Assembly: GCA_963776565.1 (NCBI GenBank)
Contig: CAVZNF010000003.1
Location: 1-64,000, forward strand
Source: GMQP-bins7 sp963776565
GTDB lineage: Bacteria > Actinomycetota > Thermoleophilia > Gaiellales > Gaiellaceae
DNA: 64,000 bases
Direction of reading: 5' to 3'
A program made the position numbers and the translations under genes. Below the pieces are notes generated by a model. The model had not been told where the DNA came from. It did not search any database and was given only the letters and a program-made list of their open reading frames with translations. Shown here in pieces: positions 46,996 to 54,520 of the stretch; the stretch's first letter is position 1, and each line of letters opens with the position of its first letter.

Positions 46996-48048
46996 CTAGG
47001 GACCACCGCGCCACGACGTGAAGTCGTAACGCTCCTCGAGCCGATCGAGGATCTTCGCGGCGATCAGGTCGCCTGCGGCCCGCTCGAAGTGGACGCCGTC
47101 GTCGGCGCGCATCTTCACGAGCTTCCCGGTCGAGTCCTCGATGTACTGCGCGTAGCCGCCGTCCTCCCCCGCGAAGAAGAAGTACGTGTCGAGGTAGGAC
47201 ACGCGACCCTCTCGCTTGGCAGCCTCGGTCTGGACGATCGAGTTGATGACGTCGAAGCGCAGGGTCTGGTCGGCGTCGCGCGTGATCGGAAGGCCGAGCC
47301 ACACGAGGTATGCGCCGTTGCGCGTCACGGTGTCCATGACGCCGGCCACTCGTCGGCGATACTCGGCGCGCCAGCTCGGGCTGCCGAACGTGCCGACCTC
47401 CTTACCTTCGGGAATCCCGGTCATGAAGTCGTGGTCGTCGTTGCCGCCGAACATCAGCACGACCGCGCGCGGCTTGTCTGCCTCCATCACGTCGCGCACA
47501 CGCGTGAACCAGTTGAAGACGTCGGGTCGCTCGAGCCCGCTCGCGATGCGCCCGTCGATGCCGTCCACGGCGCCGATCGCGCTGTTGCCCGCGACCGATC
47601 GCAGAAGCGACTCACCGGGAACGATCACGAGCGAGTCGCCGGCGATCCACACCCCGAGCTTCCGCTTCGGCGTGAACTTCACGCGCTGCGCCGGTGTGTC
47701 CGGTGTGATCACCGGCGTCGTCGGCTTCGGCTCGGGCGCCGCAACGGCAGTGTCGACCTCGTCGTCGTCCGAACGTCCGAGCGCCGACTTGAGCGCCTTG
47801 CGTGGACGATCGAGCAGCAGAGCTCCGCTCGCGCTCGCGAGCGGCCCGGTGACGCCGAGCGCGACGTCTCGCTTCCAGCCCTCCGGCTGGATCGTCGCCG
47901 ACTTGTGCAGCCCCGGCGCGTTGAGGAAGAGCGCGATCGTCAGTCCGATGAGCGAGACGACGATCGCCGACCCAGCCGAATGCAGCCGCCGTCCTCCCTC
48001 CGCCGTGCGCGGACGGGGCCGGTTTCTGCGTGCCTCGCGCGTCTCCAT
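46996..48048 (-). CDS. Membrane-anchored SGNH hydrolase (DUF459-like)
   Basis: A 350-residue protein with one N-terminal transmembrane helix (SAIVVSLIGLTIALFLNAPG), a Pro-rich linker and an SGNH domain: GVWIAGDSLVIVPGESL with the nucleophile Ser, VVLMFGGNDDHDFMTG with the oxyanion Asn, and DDGVHFERAAGD with the Asp/His pair. Its ATG overlaps the stop of the MBOAT gene (TGATG). With the MBOAT acyltransferase it likely completes O-acetylation of an outside glycan, as AlgI-type and SGNH partners do elsewhere. Confidence 0.82.
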   Translation of the reverse strand: METREARRNRPRPRTAEGGRRLHSAGSAIVVSLIGLTIALFLNAPGLHKSATIQPEGWKRDVALGVTGPLASASGALLLDRPRKALKSALGRSDDDEVDTAVAAPEPKPTTPVITPDTPAQRVKFTPKRKLGVWIAGDSLVIVPGESLLRSVAGNSAIGAVDGIDGRIASGLERPDVFNWFTRVRDVMEADKPRAVVLMFGGNDDHDFMTGIPEGKEVGTFGSPSWRAEYRRRVAGVMDTVTRNGAYLVWLGLPITRDADQTLRFDVINSIVQTEAAKREGRVSYLDTYFFFAGEDGGYAQYIEDSTGKLVKMRADDGVHFERAAGDLIAAKILDRLEERYDFTSWRGGP

Positions 48049-49467
48049 CAGAACCGGAAGTAGATGAACGGTGCCACGCCCTCCGGCCCCATGGCGTGGA
48101 TGACGAGCAGCGCGAGGGAGAGGACGACCGCCTGCGCAGGGACGGGGAGGCGCGAGAACCGCGCCATCACCTGCAGCGGGAAGCGCCGGGGCAGGTACTG
48201 CGAGCCGATGCCGACGACGATCGCGGCGAGCACGCCCCACGTGACGAGCGGCGAGGGCTGGCCCCACGCGGTGAAGAGCCGCTGGATGAGGTCCCACGCG
48301 TCCGCGAACGAGTCGGCAGCGGAAGAAGATCCACGCGAAGCACACGACCTGGAAGGTCACGAAGCGATGCCACGCGCGGCGCCTACGAGTCCACGGACGC
48401 TCGACGAACCCGGGCCGCCCGCGCCACCAGCGCTCGACGCACAGCGCGGTGCCGTGGATCCCTCCCCAGACGACGAACGTCCACCCGGCGCCGTGCCAGA
48501 GCCCGCCGATGAGCATCGTCAGCATGAGGTTGCGGTACGTGAGGAGCGTGCCGCCGCGGTTCCCCCCGAGCGGGATGTACAGGTAGTCGCGAAGCCAGCG
48601 CGACAGCGTCATGTGCCAGCGCCGCCAGAAGTCGGTGATGGACGTCGCCGAGTAGGGCGCGTCGAAGTTCTGCGGGAACGTGAAGCCGAGCAGGAGCGCG
48701 ATCCCGATCGCGATGTTCGTGTACCCGAAGAAGTCGGAGTAGATCTGGACGGCGTACGCGTAGATCCCGACGAGCACCTCGAGCGACGAGTGCTGGTTCG
48801 GCGCGCCGAAGACCTCGTCGACGATGTTCGCCGCGAGGTGGTTCGCGATCACCACCTTCATGAAGAGGCCCGTGCCGATGAGGAAGAACGCCCGTGACGT
48901 GTCGACGTAGCGCGGGTCGCGCGGAGACGACATCTGCGGGATGAGCTCGCCCGGACGCACGATCGGCCCGGCGACGAGGTGTGGGAAGAACGAGAGGTAC
49001 GCCGCGAACGTGCCGAAGCGGACGGGCGCGAAGTCTCCGCGGTAGACGTCGACGACGTAGCTGATCGCCATGAACGTGAAGAAGGAGATCCCGACCGGGA
49101 GCAGGATCGAGCGGGCTTCCAGCGGGAGGTCGACGCCGCCGAGCGCGAAGAGGTTGTTCGTCGACGTGACGAAGAAGTCGTAGTACTTGAAGTAGCCGAG
49201 CACGCCGAGGTTGCCCACCAGCGCCGCGGCGAGCAGCCACTTGCGCGTCCGCACGTCGCGCCGGCGATGGATCGCCACGGCGAGCGCCTGGTTCCAGACG
49301 ATCGAGAAGGCGAGGAGGAAGCAGAAGCGCCAGTCCCAGGCGGCGTAGAAGACGAAGCTCGCCGCGATGATGAACGGCCGCCAGCGCGCCGGGCGTGGCT
49401 GAAGCAGCCACGAGAGCGGCAGCACGAGCATGAAGAAGATCGCGAAGGTGGCGGTCGGGAAGAGCAC
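48048..49467 (-). CDS. MBOAT-family O-acyltransferase (AlgI-like, frame change)
   Basis: A polytopic membrane acyltransferase of about 472 residues that passes acetyl groups across the membrane. Family motifs include the opening FNSLVF-like LFPTATFAIFFMLVLPLSWL, FPHLVAGPIVRPGELIPQMS, the conserved DFWRRWHMTLSRWLRDYLYI and the catalytic His in MLIGGLWHGAGWTFVVWG. The frame changes near 48322; the corrected C-terminus ends PFIYFRF. It overlaps the SGNH gene, so they are co-translated. Confidence 0.85.
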
Positions 49468-49498
49468 GCGTCTCGGGTCGGCCGCGGAAGCGGGGCGG

Positions 49499-50062
49499 CT
49501 ACTCCGGCTGCGGTGGCGGCAGGCGCGTCGCGGTCCTGTCGTCTGCCGCGAGGTCCAGCACGGTGTCTGCTCCGCTCGTGGCGAGCCACGACGGATCGTC
49601 GGGCAGGCCGCTCTGCGGGACCGTCGTTCCGTACACGAGCGCGTGCTCGCGCATCGAGTTGCGCTCCGCAGCCCACTCTCCGGCCGCGACCAGGAGCCAG
49701 GCGCCGACCATCACACCCGCGATCACCGGGGCGTCGAGGCCTGCCGCGGCTGCCAGCGCAGCGACCGCGACGAGGAAGACGATCTCCAGCAGGAGCCACG
49801 GCACGGCGAGGCCGCGCGCGCGTGGAGTGTCGACGGATCGCACCCAACTCGGGCTTTCGCGAACAGCGGGCCGTCCTTCGTCCCAACCGGGGTGCTCACC
49901 GTTCTCCGAGGGAAGGACACGTGTCTCGTGGCGTAGCGCTTGCACCTCGGCCTGGAGCCCTTCGACCTGCGACGTGAGCGAGCGGACGGCGCCGACGAGC
50001 TCCACCGCTTCCTGCTCATCCGGCTCGCGGGAGACCTGCGTCGTCTCGGACGGGTCCGCCAC
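49499..50062 (-). CDS. Hypothetical membrane protein with N-terminal coiled coil
   Basis: A 187-residue protein. Residues 15-48 form a coiled coil (VELVGAVRSLTSQVEGLQAE), residues 85-125 hold two transmembrane helices (AVPWLLLEIVFLVAVAALAA; AGVMVGAWLLVAAGEW) and the C-terminus is soluble and Pro-rich. It is 32 bp upstream of the MBOAT gene on the same strand and may belong to the same operon. No known family. Confidence 0.65.
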   Translation of the reverse strand: MADPSETTQVSREPDEQEAVELVGAVRSLTSQVEGLQAEVQALRHETRVLPSENGEHPGWDEGRPAVRESPSWVRSVDTPRARGLAVPWLLLEIVFLVAVAALAAAAGLDAPVIAGVMVGAWLLVAAGEWAAERNSMREHALVYGTTVPQSGLPDDPSWLATSGADTVLDLAADDRTATRLPPPQPE

Positions 50063-50072
50063 GGTCGCCGGC

Positions 50073-50354
50073 TCAGCCCTCGTCGGAGGGCTTCATCTCG
50101 TCGAGCGCTGCACGGCCTTGCTCGTGCACGTCTGCGCGCCGGTCGTCGACCGACTCCTCCGAGGCGGGCTCGTCGTCCGGCTCGTCGACGCGTGACTCGG
50201 CGAGCTTCTGCCTGAGTTCGTCGGCAGGATCCACAGGGGCCGTCCCGGCAGGCGGCGACGGTGGCAGCTCGGCCTCGGCCTTCCGTCGCTTGCGCCAGCG
50301 GAGGAAGGCGTAGATCCCGAGTGCGGTGAGCGTGATCTTGATGAGCTTGCGCAC
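50073..50354 (-). CDS. Small single-helix membrane protein
   Basis: A 93-residue protein with a short hydrophobic N-terminus (IKITLTALGIYAFLRW), a basic stop-transfer patch (RKRRKAEAE) and an acidic, Pro-rich cytoplasmic tail. GTG start at 50354, with a TACCAT box 6 bases ahead, so it may be leaderless. It is divergent from the ribosomal protein operon. Function unknown. Confidence 0.6.
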   Translation of the reverse strand: MRKLIKITLTALGIYAFLRWRKRRKAEAELPPSPPAGTAPVDPADELRQKLAESRVDEPDDEPASEESVDDRRADVHEQGRAALDEMKPSDEG

Positions 50355-50359
50355 GGCGC

Positions 50360-50398
50360 GATGGTACCGCCATGGTCAGAAGCCCGCCTGGTACCATC
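50360..50398. promoter_or_regulatory. Divergent promoter with inverted repeat upstream of rpsF
   Basis: GATGGTACC (50360-50368) and GGTACCATC (50390-50398) form a perfect 9-bp inverted repeat with a 21-bp spacer. Each arm contains TACCAT, usable as a -10 box for the gene it faces: rpsF to the right with a leader of about 90 nt, and the small membrane protein to the left. Confidence 0.5.
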
Positions 50399-50490
50399 CC
50401 GCAGCTTCCTGCCTCGCCCTGGCTCCGTCCGTTCCCGGCGGCGCCTTCCGCGGTGGGGCCGATTCAGACCGAGGGAAGGAGAACGGGGAC

Positions 50491-50862
50491 GTGAACGAAT
50501 ACGAGATTCTGCTGCTGCTCGACCCCGAGCTCGACGACGATCGTCAGGGCGAAGTCGTGACGCGCACGCGTGAGCTCGTAGAGAAGGGCGGTGGCACCTG
50601 GGACCTGCACGACGTCTGGGGGCGGCGCAAGCTCGCCTACGAGATCGGCCACAAGGGTGAGGGGAGCTATCACCTCCTCCACTTCACATGCGAGGCCGGC
50701 ACGCTCGACGAGGTGTCGCGCGTCCTGCGCATCGACGACGCGGTCATGCGTCACATGGCGACACGTCGGATCGAGGGGAGTCCCGTTCGGCCCGTAGCGG
50801 TGGCCGCCCCGACGCGCGAGGATGCCGTGGTCGCATCCGACGTCGACGAAGAGGAGGAGTAG
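50491..50862 (+). CDS. rpsF: 30S ribosomal protein S6
   Basis: A 123-residue S6 that pairs with S18 on the 30S platform: MNEYEILLLLDPELDDDRQG, WGRRKLAYEIGHKGEGSYHL and DEVSRVLRIDDAVMRHMATR. It ends in an acidic tail (SDVDEEEE). GTG at 50491 with AAGGAG ahead. First gene of rpsF-ssb-rpsR-rplI. The leader of about 90 nt could host the known S6:S18 autoregulatory RNA motif; I cannot confirm its structure. Confidence 0.95.
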   Translation: MNEYEILLLLDPELDDDRQGEVVTRTRELVEKGGGTWDLHDVWGRRKLAYEIGHKGEGSYHLLHFTCEAGTLDEVSRVLRIDDAVMRHMATRRIEGSPVRPVAVAAPTREDAVVASDVDEEEE

Positions 50863-50865
50863 CAG

Positions 50866-51303
50866 ATGGCTGCCAGCATCAATCGAGTCGTTCTGGTCGG
50901 GAACCTCACGCGTGACCCCGAGCTCCGGCACACGCCGTCCGGCACCCCGGTCTGCTCTCTGCGGCTCGCGGTGAATACGCGGCGCAAGGACGAGTCGGGA
51001 CAGTGGACCGACAAGCCGAACTACTTCGACATCACGGTCTGGGGCCAGCAGGGCGAGAACTGCGCGCAGTACCTCTCGAAGGGTCGTCCCGTCGCGATCG
51101 ACGGTCGCCTCGAGTGGCGCGAGTGGGACGCACAGGACGGATCGAAGCGCCAGGCGGTCGAGGTGGTCGCCGAGAGCGTCCAGTTCCTCGGCGGTCGCCA
51201 GGAGGGCGAGTCGTCCTATGTGCCGGCCGGTGCGACCGCAGCGGCAGGCGGTGGCGGCGACGACTTCCCCACGTCCCCGACTGACGACGACATTCCGTTC
51301 TAG
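50866..51303 (+). CDS. ssb: Single-stranded DNA-binding protein
   Basis: A 145-residue SSB with an OB fold (INRVVLVGNLTRDPELRHTP, RLAVNTRRKDESGQ, YFDITVWGQQGENCAQYLSK) and the acidic C-terminal tip DDDIPF that recruits repair and replication partners. Placed between S6 and S18 as in most bacteria, with only 3 bp from rpsF. Confidence 0.95.
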   Translation: MAASINRVVLVGNLTRDPELRHTPSGTPVCSLRLAVNTRRKDESGQWTDKPNYFDITVWGQQGENCAQYLSKGRPVAIDGRLEWREWDAQDGSKRQAVEVVAESVQFLGGRQEGESSYVPAGATAAAGGGGDDFPTSPTDDDIPF

Positions 51304-51310
51304 GAGAGAG

Positions 51311-51568
51311 ATGGCACCCAAGAAACAGCAACCACGTCGGCGCACAGGCCCGACCACAGCGCCCGGCAAGCGCAAGAGCTGCCACTTCTGCCGCGACAAG
51401 GTGCAGGAGATCGACTACAAGAACCTCGCGCAGCTGCGCCGGTACATCTCCGAGAAGGGAAAGATCCGCTCGCGCCGCATCACGGGCGCGTGTCGCCGGC
51501 ACCAGATCCAGGTCGCGTCGGCGGTGAAGCGGGCGCGCGAGATGGCCCTTCTCCCGTACGTGGGCTAG
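51311..51568 (+). CDS. rpsR: 30S ribosomal protein S18
   Basis: An 85-residue S18. A zinc-binding type is indicated by CHFCRDK near the N-terminus, with a further Cys later (TGACRRHQIQVASAVKRARE). The core IDYKNLAQLRRYISEKGKIR is canonical. ATG at 51311 with GGAGAGAG ahead, 7 bp after ssb. Confidence 0.95.
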   Translation: MAPKKQQPRRRTGPTTAPGKRKSCHFCRDKVQEIDYKNLAQLRRYISEKGKIRSRRITGACRRHQIQVASAVKRAREMALLPYVG

Positions 51569-51571
51569 GCG

Positions 51572-52246
51572 ATGCAGATCATCCTCCTCCAGGACGTCGA
51601 GAAGCTCGGGCTGCGCGGGGACGTCGTCGACGTCGCGCGCGGGTACGCGCGCAACTACCTCCTGCCGCGGCGGCTCGCCGAGACGGCGACGCCGGCTCGT
51701 GTCGCCGAGATGCAGCGGGTCGACGCGCAGCGCGCGAAGCACGAGGCGCGAACGTCCGAGCAGGCACAGGAGATCGGGGAGCTCCTTGGCAAGACCGTGC
51801 TGCGGTTCGAGGTGAAGGCGGGACCGACCGGGTCGCTCTTCGGCTCGGTCACGCCGTCCGACATCGCCGACGAGATCTGGCGCGCGCGGAAGGTCCGTGT
51901 CGACCGTCGCAAGATCGCAACCGACCCGCTCAAGCGGATCGGGCGCTACAGCGTTCCGATCGAGCTCTTCCAGGACGTGACCGTCGAGGTGAAGACGCTC
52001 GTCGTTCCGGAGGGCGGCGAGCTCCCGCCCGAGGAAGAGCTCGCGATGCTGGAGGCAGCCGAGGCCGAAGCGGCTGCAGCGGCCGCCGAGGAGGCGGAAG
52101 TCGAGCACGAGGAAGCGGCGTCTGCGATCGAAGAGGTGCTCACGGAGGGGGAATCCGATTCCGACGTCGAAGAGGACGACGAGGTCAGTGAACCCACGAC
52201 CGAAGCCGCTGCATCCGACGAGCATCCGTCGCCGACGGCTGCCTGA
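51572..52246 (+). CDS. rplI: 50S ribosomal protein L9 with long acidic tail
   Basis: A 224-residue L9; bacterial L9 is usually about 150. Residues 1-50 form the classic N-domain (MQIILLQDVEKLGLRGDVVD, ARNYLLPRRLAETATPARVA), then the connecting helix and a C-domain to about residue 150. About 70 extra residues follow, almost all Ala, Glu, Asp, Ser and Thr, so they are likely disordered. The next gene begins inside this tail. Confidence 0.93.
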   Translation: MQIILLQDVEKLGLRGDVVDVARGYARNYLLPRRLAETATPARVAEMQRVDAQRAKHEARTSEQAQEIGELLGKTVLRFEVKAGPTGSLFGSVTPSDIADEIWRARKVRVDRRKIATDPLKRIGRYSVPIELFQDVTVEVKTLVVPEGGELPPEEELAMLEAAEAEAAAAAAEEAEVEHEEAASAIEEVLTEGESDSDVEEDDEVSEPTTEAAASDEHPSPTAA

Positions 52247-52880
52247 CATCACCGTCGCGACGCGCGTCGCGAAGACGATCGCTGTCGCCGGCGCCATCGC
52301 GCTCGCCTGCGCGGCGGCCGCGTTCGCGCAGGATGCCTCGAAGACCCGGGTCACCGTCATCGGCGACTCGATCACGGCGTCCTTCGACTACGTGCCCGCC
52401 GCTCGCCGCTACCTCGGCAAGGGCCTCGATCTGCGCTCGGACGCAGTCGTCTGCCGCCGCCTCGTCGCGACGAGCTGCCCATTCCAGGGCTCGACGCCCT
52501 CGACTGCGCTCCAGGTCGTCGGTTCGAAGCGCAGCGCGCTCGGACCGGTCGTGGTGGTGAACGTCGGCTACAACGACTGGCCCGCCGTCTACGACGTGGA
52601 CCGCGTGATGCGAGCGCTCAAGGCGGCTGGTGTCCGCTCGGTGATCTGGGTCACGCTGCGCGAGGCGACGTCGTACGCCGACGTATACGCGAAGTCGAAC
52701 GCGCGGATCCGCAAGGCGGCGAGCAGGTGGAAGGGCCGCCTCGTCGTCGCCGACTGGAACGCGTACAGCCGCGGCGAGCCGTGGTTCCGCGAGGACGGCT
52801 TGCACCTGACGACGTCGGGGGCGCTCGGCCTCGCCCGGCTCCTGCGGCCGCTCGTGCTCGCAGGCGCCGCATCGTCGTAA
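52188..52880 (+). CDS. Secreted SGNH/GDSL hydrolase-like protein
   Basis: A 230-residue exported protein. After a short leader a signal peptide spans VAKTIAVAGAIALACAAAAF. The SGNH motifs are VTVIGDSITASFDYVP (nucleophile Ser), VVVNVGYNDWPAVY (Asn) and EDGLHLTTSGALGLA (Asp/His). The GTG at 52188 is the only usual start before the signal peptide and overlaps rplI by 59 bp, so the start is uncertain. Likely an esterase or deacylase outside the cell. Confidence 0.75.
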   Translation: MNPRPKPLHPTSIRRRRLPDITVATRVAKTIAVAGAIALACAAAAFAQDASKTRVTVIGDSITASFDYVPAARRYLGKGLDLRSDAVVCRRLVATSCPFQGSTPSTALQVVGSKRSALGPVVVVNVGYNDWPAVYDVDRVMRALKAAGVRSVIWVTLREATSYADVYAKSNARIRKAASRWKGRLVVADWNAYSRGEPWFREDGLHLTTSGALGLARLLRPLVLAGAASS

Positions 52881-52889
52881 GAGGCTCGC

Positions 52890-53023
52890 CTGTCCACAGC
52901 CCGTGTGGGCAACGTGCGGAACTTCGCGCTCGGAGCGCGTGTTTCCGGGTGGACAACTTCGCCCAGCCTGTCGACAGGGTGTCCGCTTGCGGGGATAACC
53001 TGAGAACATATGTTCTGTTGTCC
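52890..53023. promoter_or_regulatory. DnaA-box-like cluster upstream of dnaB
   Basis: Against the box TTGTCCACA or TTATCCACA I see CTGTCCACA at 52890 (8 of 9), TTGTCCACC on the minus strand at 52948-52956 (8 of 9), TTATCCCCG on the minus strand near 52990-52998 (7 of 9) and a weaker TTGTCC at 53018. All fall in the 208-bp gap before dnaB. A DnaA-controlled promoter, or a remnant of an origin region, is possible. Confidence 0.4.
53003..53016. promoter_or_regulatory. LexA box upstream of dnaB
   Basis: AGAACATATGTTCT is a perfect 14-bp palindrome containing GAAC-N4-GTTC, 73 bp ahead of the dnaB start. It is even closer to the Gram-positive SOS consensus than the box at lexA. Confidence 0.75.
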
Positions 53024-53088
53024 CTGCACGAGTGCCGACACACGGTCTTGTTGGACGTGGCCGTCGAGGACGGCTTGACTCCCGGCCC

Positions 53089-54465
53089 GTGAGTCACGCC
53101 GAGCTCGAGCGGGTCGGGGAGCGACTGAGCTCCGTCGTCCCGCCGCAGAACCTCGAGGCCGAGGAGTCGGTCCTCGGCGCGATGCTCCTCTCGCCGGTCG
53201 CCGTCGGCACGGTGAGCGAGATCCTCGACGCGTCGGACTTCTACCGGGAGAGCCACGCGAAGATGTACCGGGCGGCGCTCGCTCTGTGGGCGAAGGGCGA
53301 GCCGGTGGACGCGATCACGCTGTCCAACGAGCTCGAGGAGCGCGCCGAGCTCGAGGCGGCGGGGGGACAGGCGCGCGTCGCCGAGCTGGCGGCGCTCGTC
53401 CCGGCGGCGTCGAACGTCGAGCACTACGCGCGGATCGTCAAGGAGATGTCGACGCTCCGCGGGCTCATCCGTGCGGGCCAGGAGATCGTGCGCCTGGGGC
53501 AGGAGCGCGATGCAGGAGGGGTCGGAGGCGAGGTTGCCGATCTCGTCGATCGCGCCGAGCAGATCGTCTTCGAGCTCGGCCAGCAGCGCTCGACGAGCGA
53601 CTTCGCGCACATCCAGGTACTGCTGAAGGAGAGCTTCGAGCGCATCACGCAGCTCTACGAGGCGGGCGTCGAGATCACGGGTGTTCCCGCGGGCTTCCGC
53701 GAGCTCGACCTCCTCACGTCCGGGTTTCAGCCCGGCAATCTCGTCATCCTCGCCGCACGTCCCTCGATGGGGAAGTCGGCGCTCGGCCTCTGCATCGCTG
53801 CCAATCTCGGTGTACGTCACCAGATACCCGTGGCCCTGTTCACGCTCGAGATGTCGAAGTCCGAGGTCACGCAGCGGATGATGTGCAGCGAGGCGAAGGT
53901 CGAGTCGCAACGCCTGCGAACGGGCAGGCTCGCTCCTGACGACTGGCCGAGGCTGACCGCTGCGTGCGACCGCCTCATGAAGGCGCCGATCTACGTCGAC
54001 GACACCGGCTCGACGACGATCATGGAGCTGCGCTCGAAGGCTCGGCGGCTCAAGTCGCGTGAGCCGAGCCTCGGCTTGATCATCGTCGACTACCTGCAGC
54101 TGATGGCGTCCGACCGCAACGTCGAGAGCCGCGTGCAGGAGGTGTCGCAGATCTCGCGCGCTCTCAAGGTGCTCGCGCGCGAGCTGGAGGTCCCGATCCT
54201 CGCGATGTCGCAGCTCTCGCGCGCGGTCGAGCAGCGCCACGACAAGCGCCCGATCCTCTCCGACCTCCGCGATTCGGGCTCGATCGAGCAGGACTCGGAC
54301 CTCGTCTTCTTCGTCTACCGCGACGAGTACTACATGGGCGAGGAGTCCGACCAGCAGGGGATCGCCGAGGTCATCCTCGCGAAGCACCGCAACGGCCCGA
54401 CGGGCACGATCAAGCTCTCGTGGCTCCGTCGGTACGCGAAGTTCGCGGATCTCGCAGCCGCGTAG
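53089..54465 (+). CDS. dnaB: Replicative DNA helicase DnaB
   Basis: The 458-residue hexameric fork helicase. The N-domain begins VPPQNLEAEESVLGAMLLSP. The RecA-like domain has Walker A VILAARPSMGKSALGL, ALFTLEMSKSEVTQRM, Walker B LIIVDYLQLMASD and the arginine-finger region LSDLRDSGSIEQDSDLV. There is no intein. The GTG at 53089 (MSHAELERVGERLSSVV) is preferred to a GTG at 53032, whose extra residues are not family-like. It lies downstream of the ribosomal genes with its own regulatory gap. Confidence 0.94.
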   Translation: MSHAELERVGERLSSVVPPQNLEAEESVLGAMLLSPVAVGTVSEILDASDFYRESHAKMYRAALALWAKGEPVDAITLSNELEERAELEAAGGQARVAELAALVPAASNVEHYARIVKEMSTLRGLIRAGQEIVRLGQERDAGGVGGEVADLVDRAEQIVFELGQQRSTSDFAHIQVLLKESFERITQLYEAGVEITGVPAGFRELDLLTSGFQPGNLVILAARPSMGKSALGLCIAANLGVRHQIPVALFTLEMSKSEVTQRMMCSEAKVESQRLRTGRLAPDDWPRLTAACDRLMKAPIYVDDTGSTTIMELRSKARRLKSREPSLGLIIVDYLQLMASDRNVESRVQEVSQISRALKVLARELEVPILAMSQLSRAVEQRHDKRPILSDLRDSGSIEQDSDLVFFVYRDEYYMGEESDQQGIAEVILAKHRNGPTGTIKLSWLRRYAKFADLAAA

Positions 54466-54520
54466 AGCCCGTCCAATACGGCGCTGAGTCGCCGTCCGGC
54501 GCGCGCTCGAGACTCACGCC

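Noticed and set aside
46996..49467. A single 823-codon frame that looks like an MBOAT-SGNH fusion protein
   Set aside because: The middle part is an out-of-frame translation of the MBOAT C-terminus. A frame change near 48322 gives the proper MBOAT end, and the SGNH protein has its own overlapping ATG at 48048.
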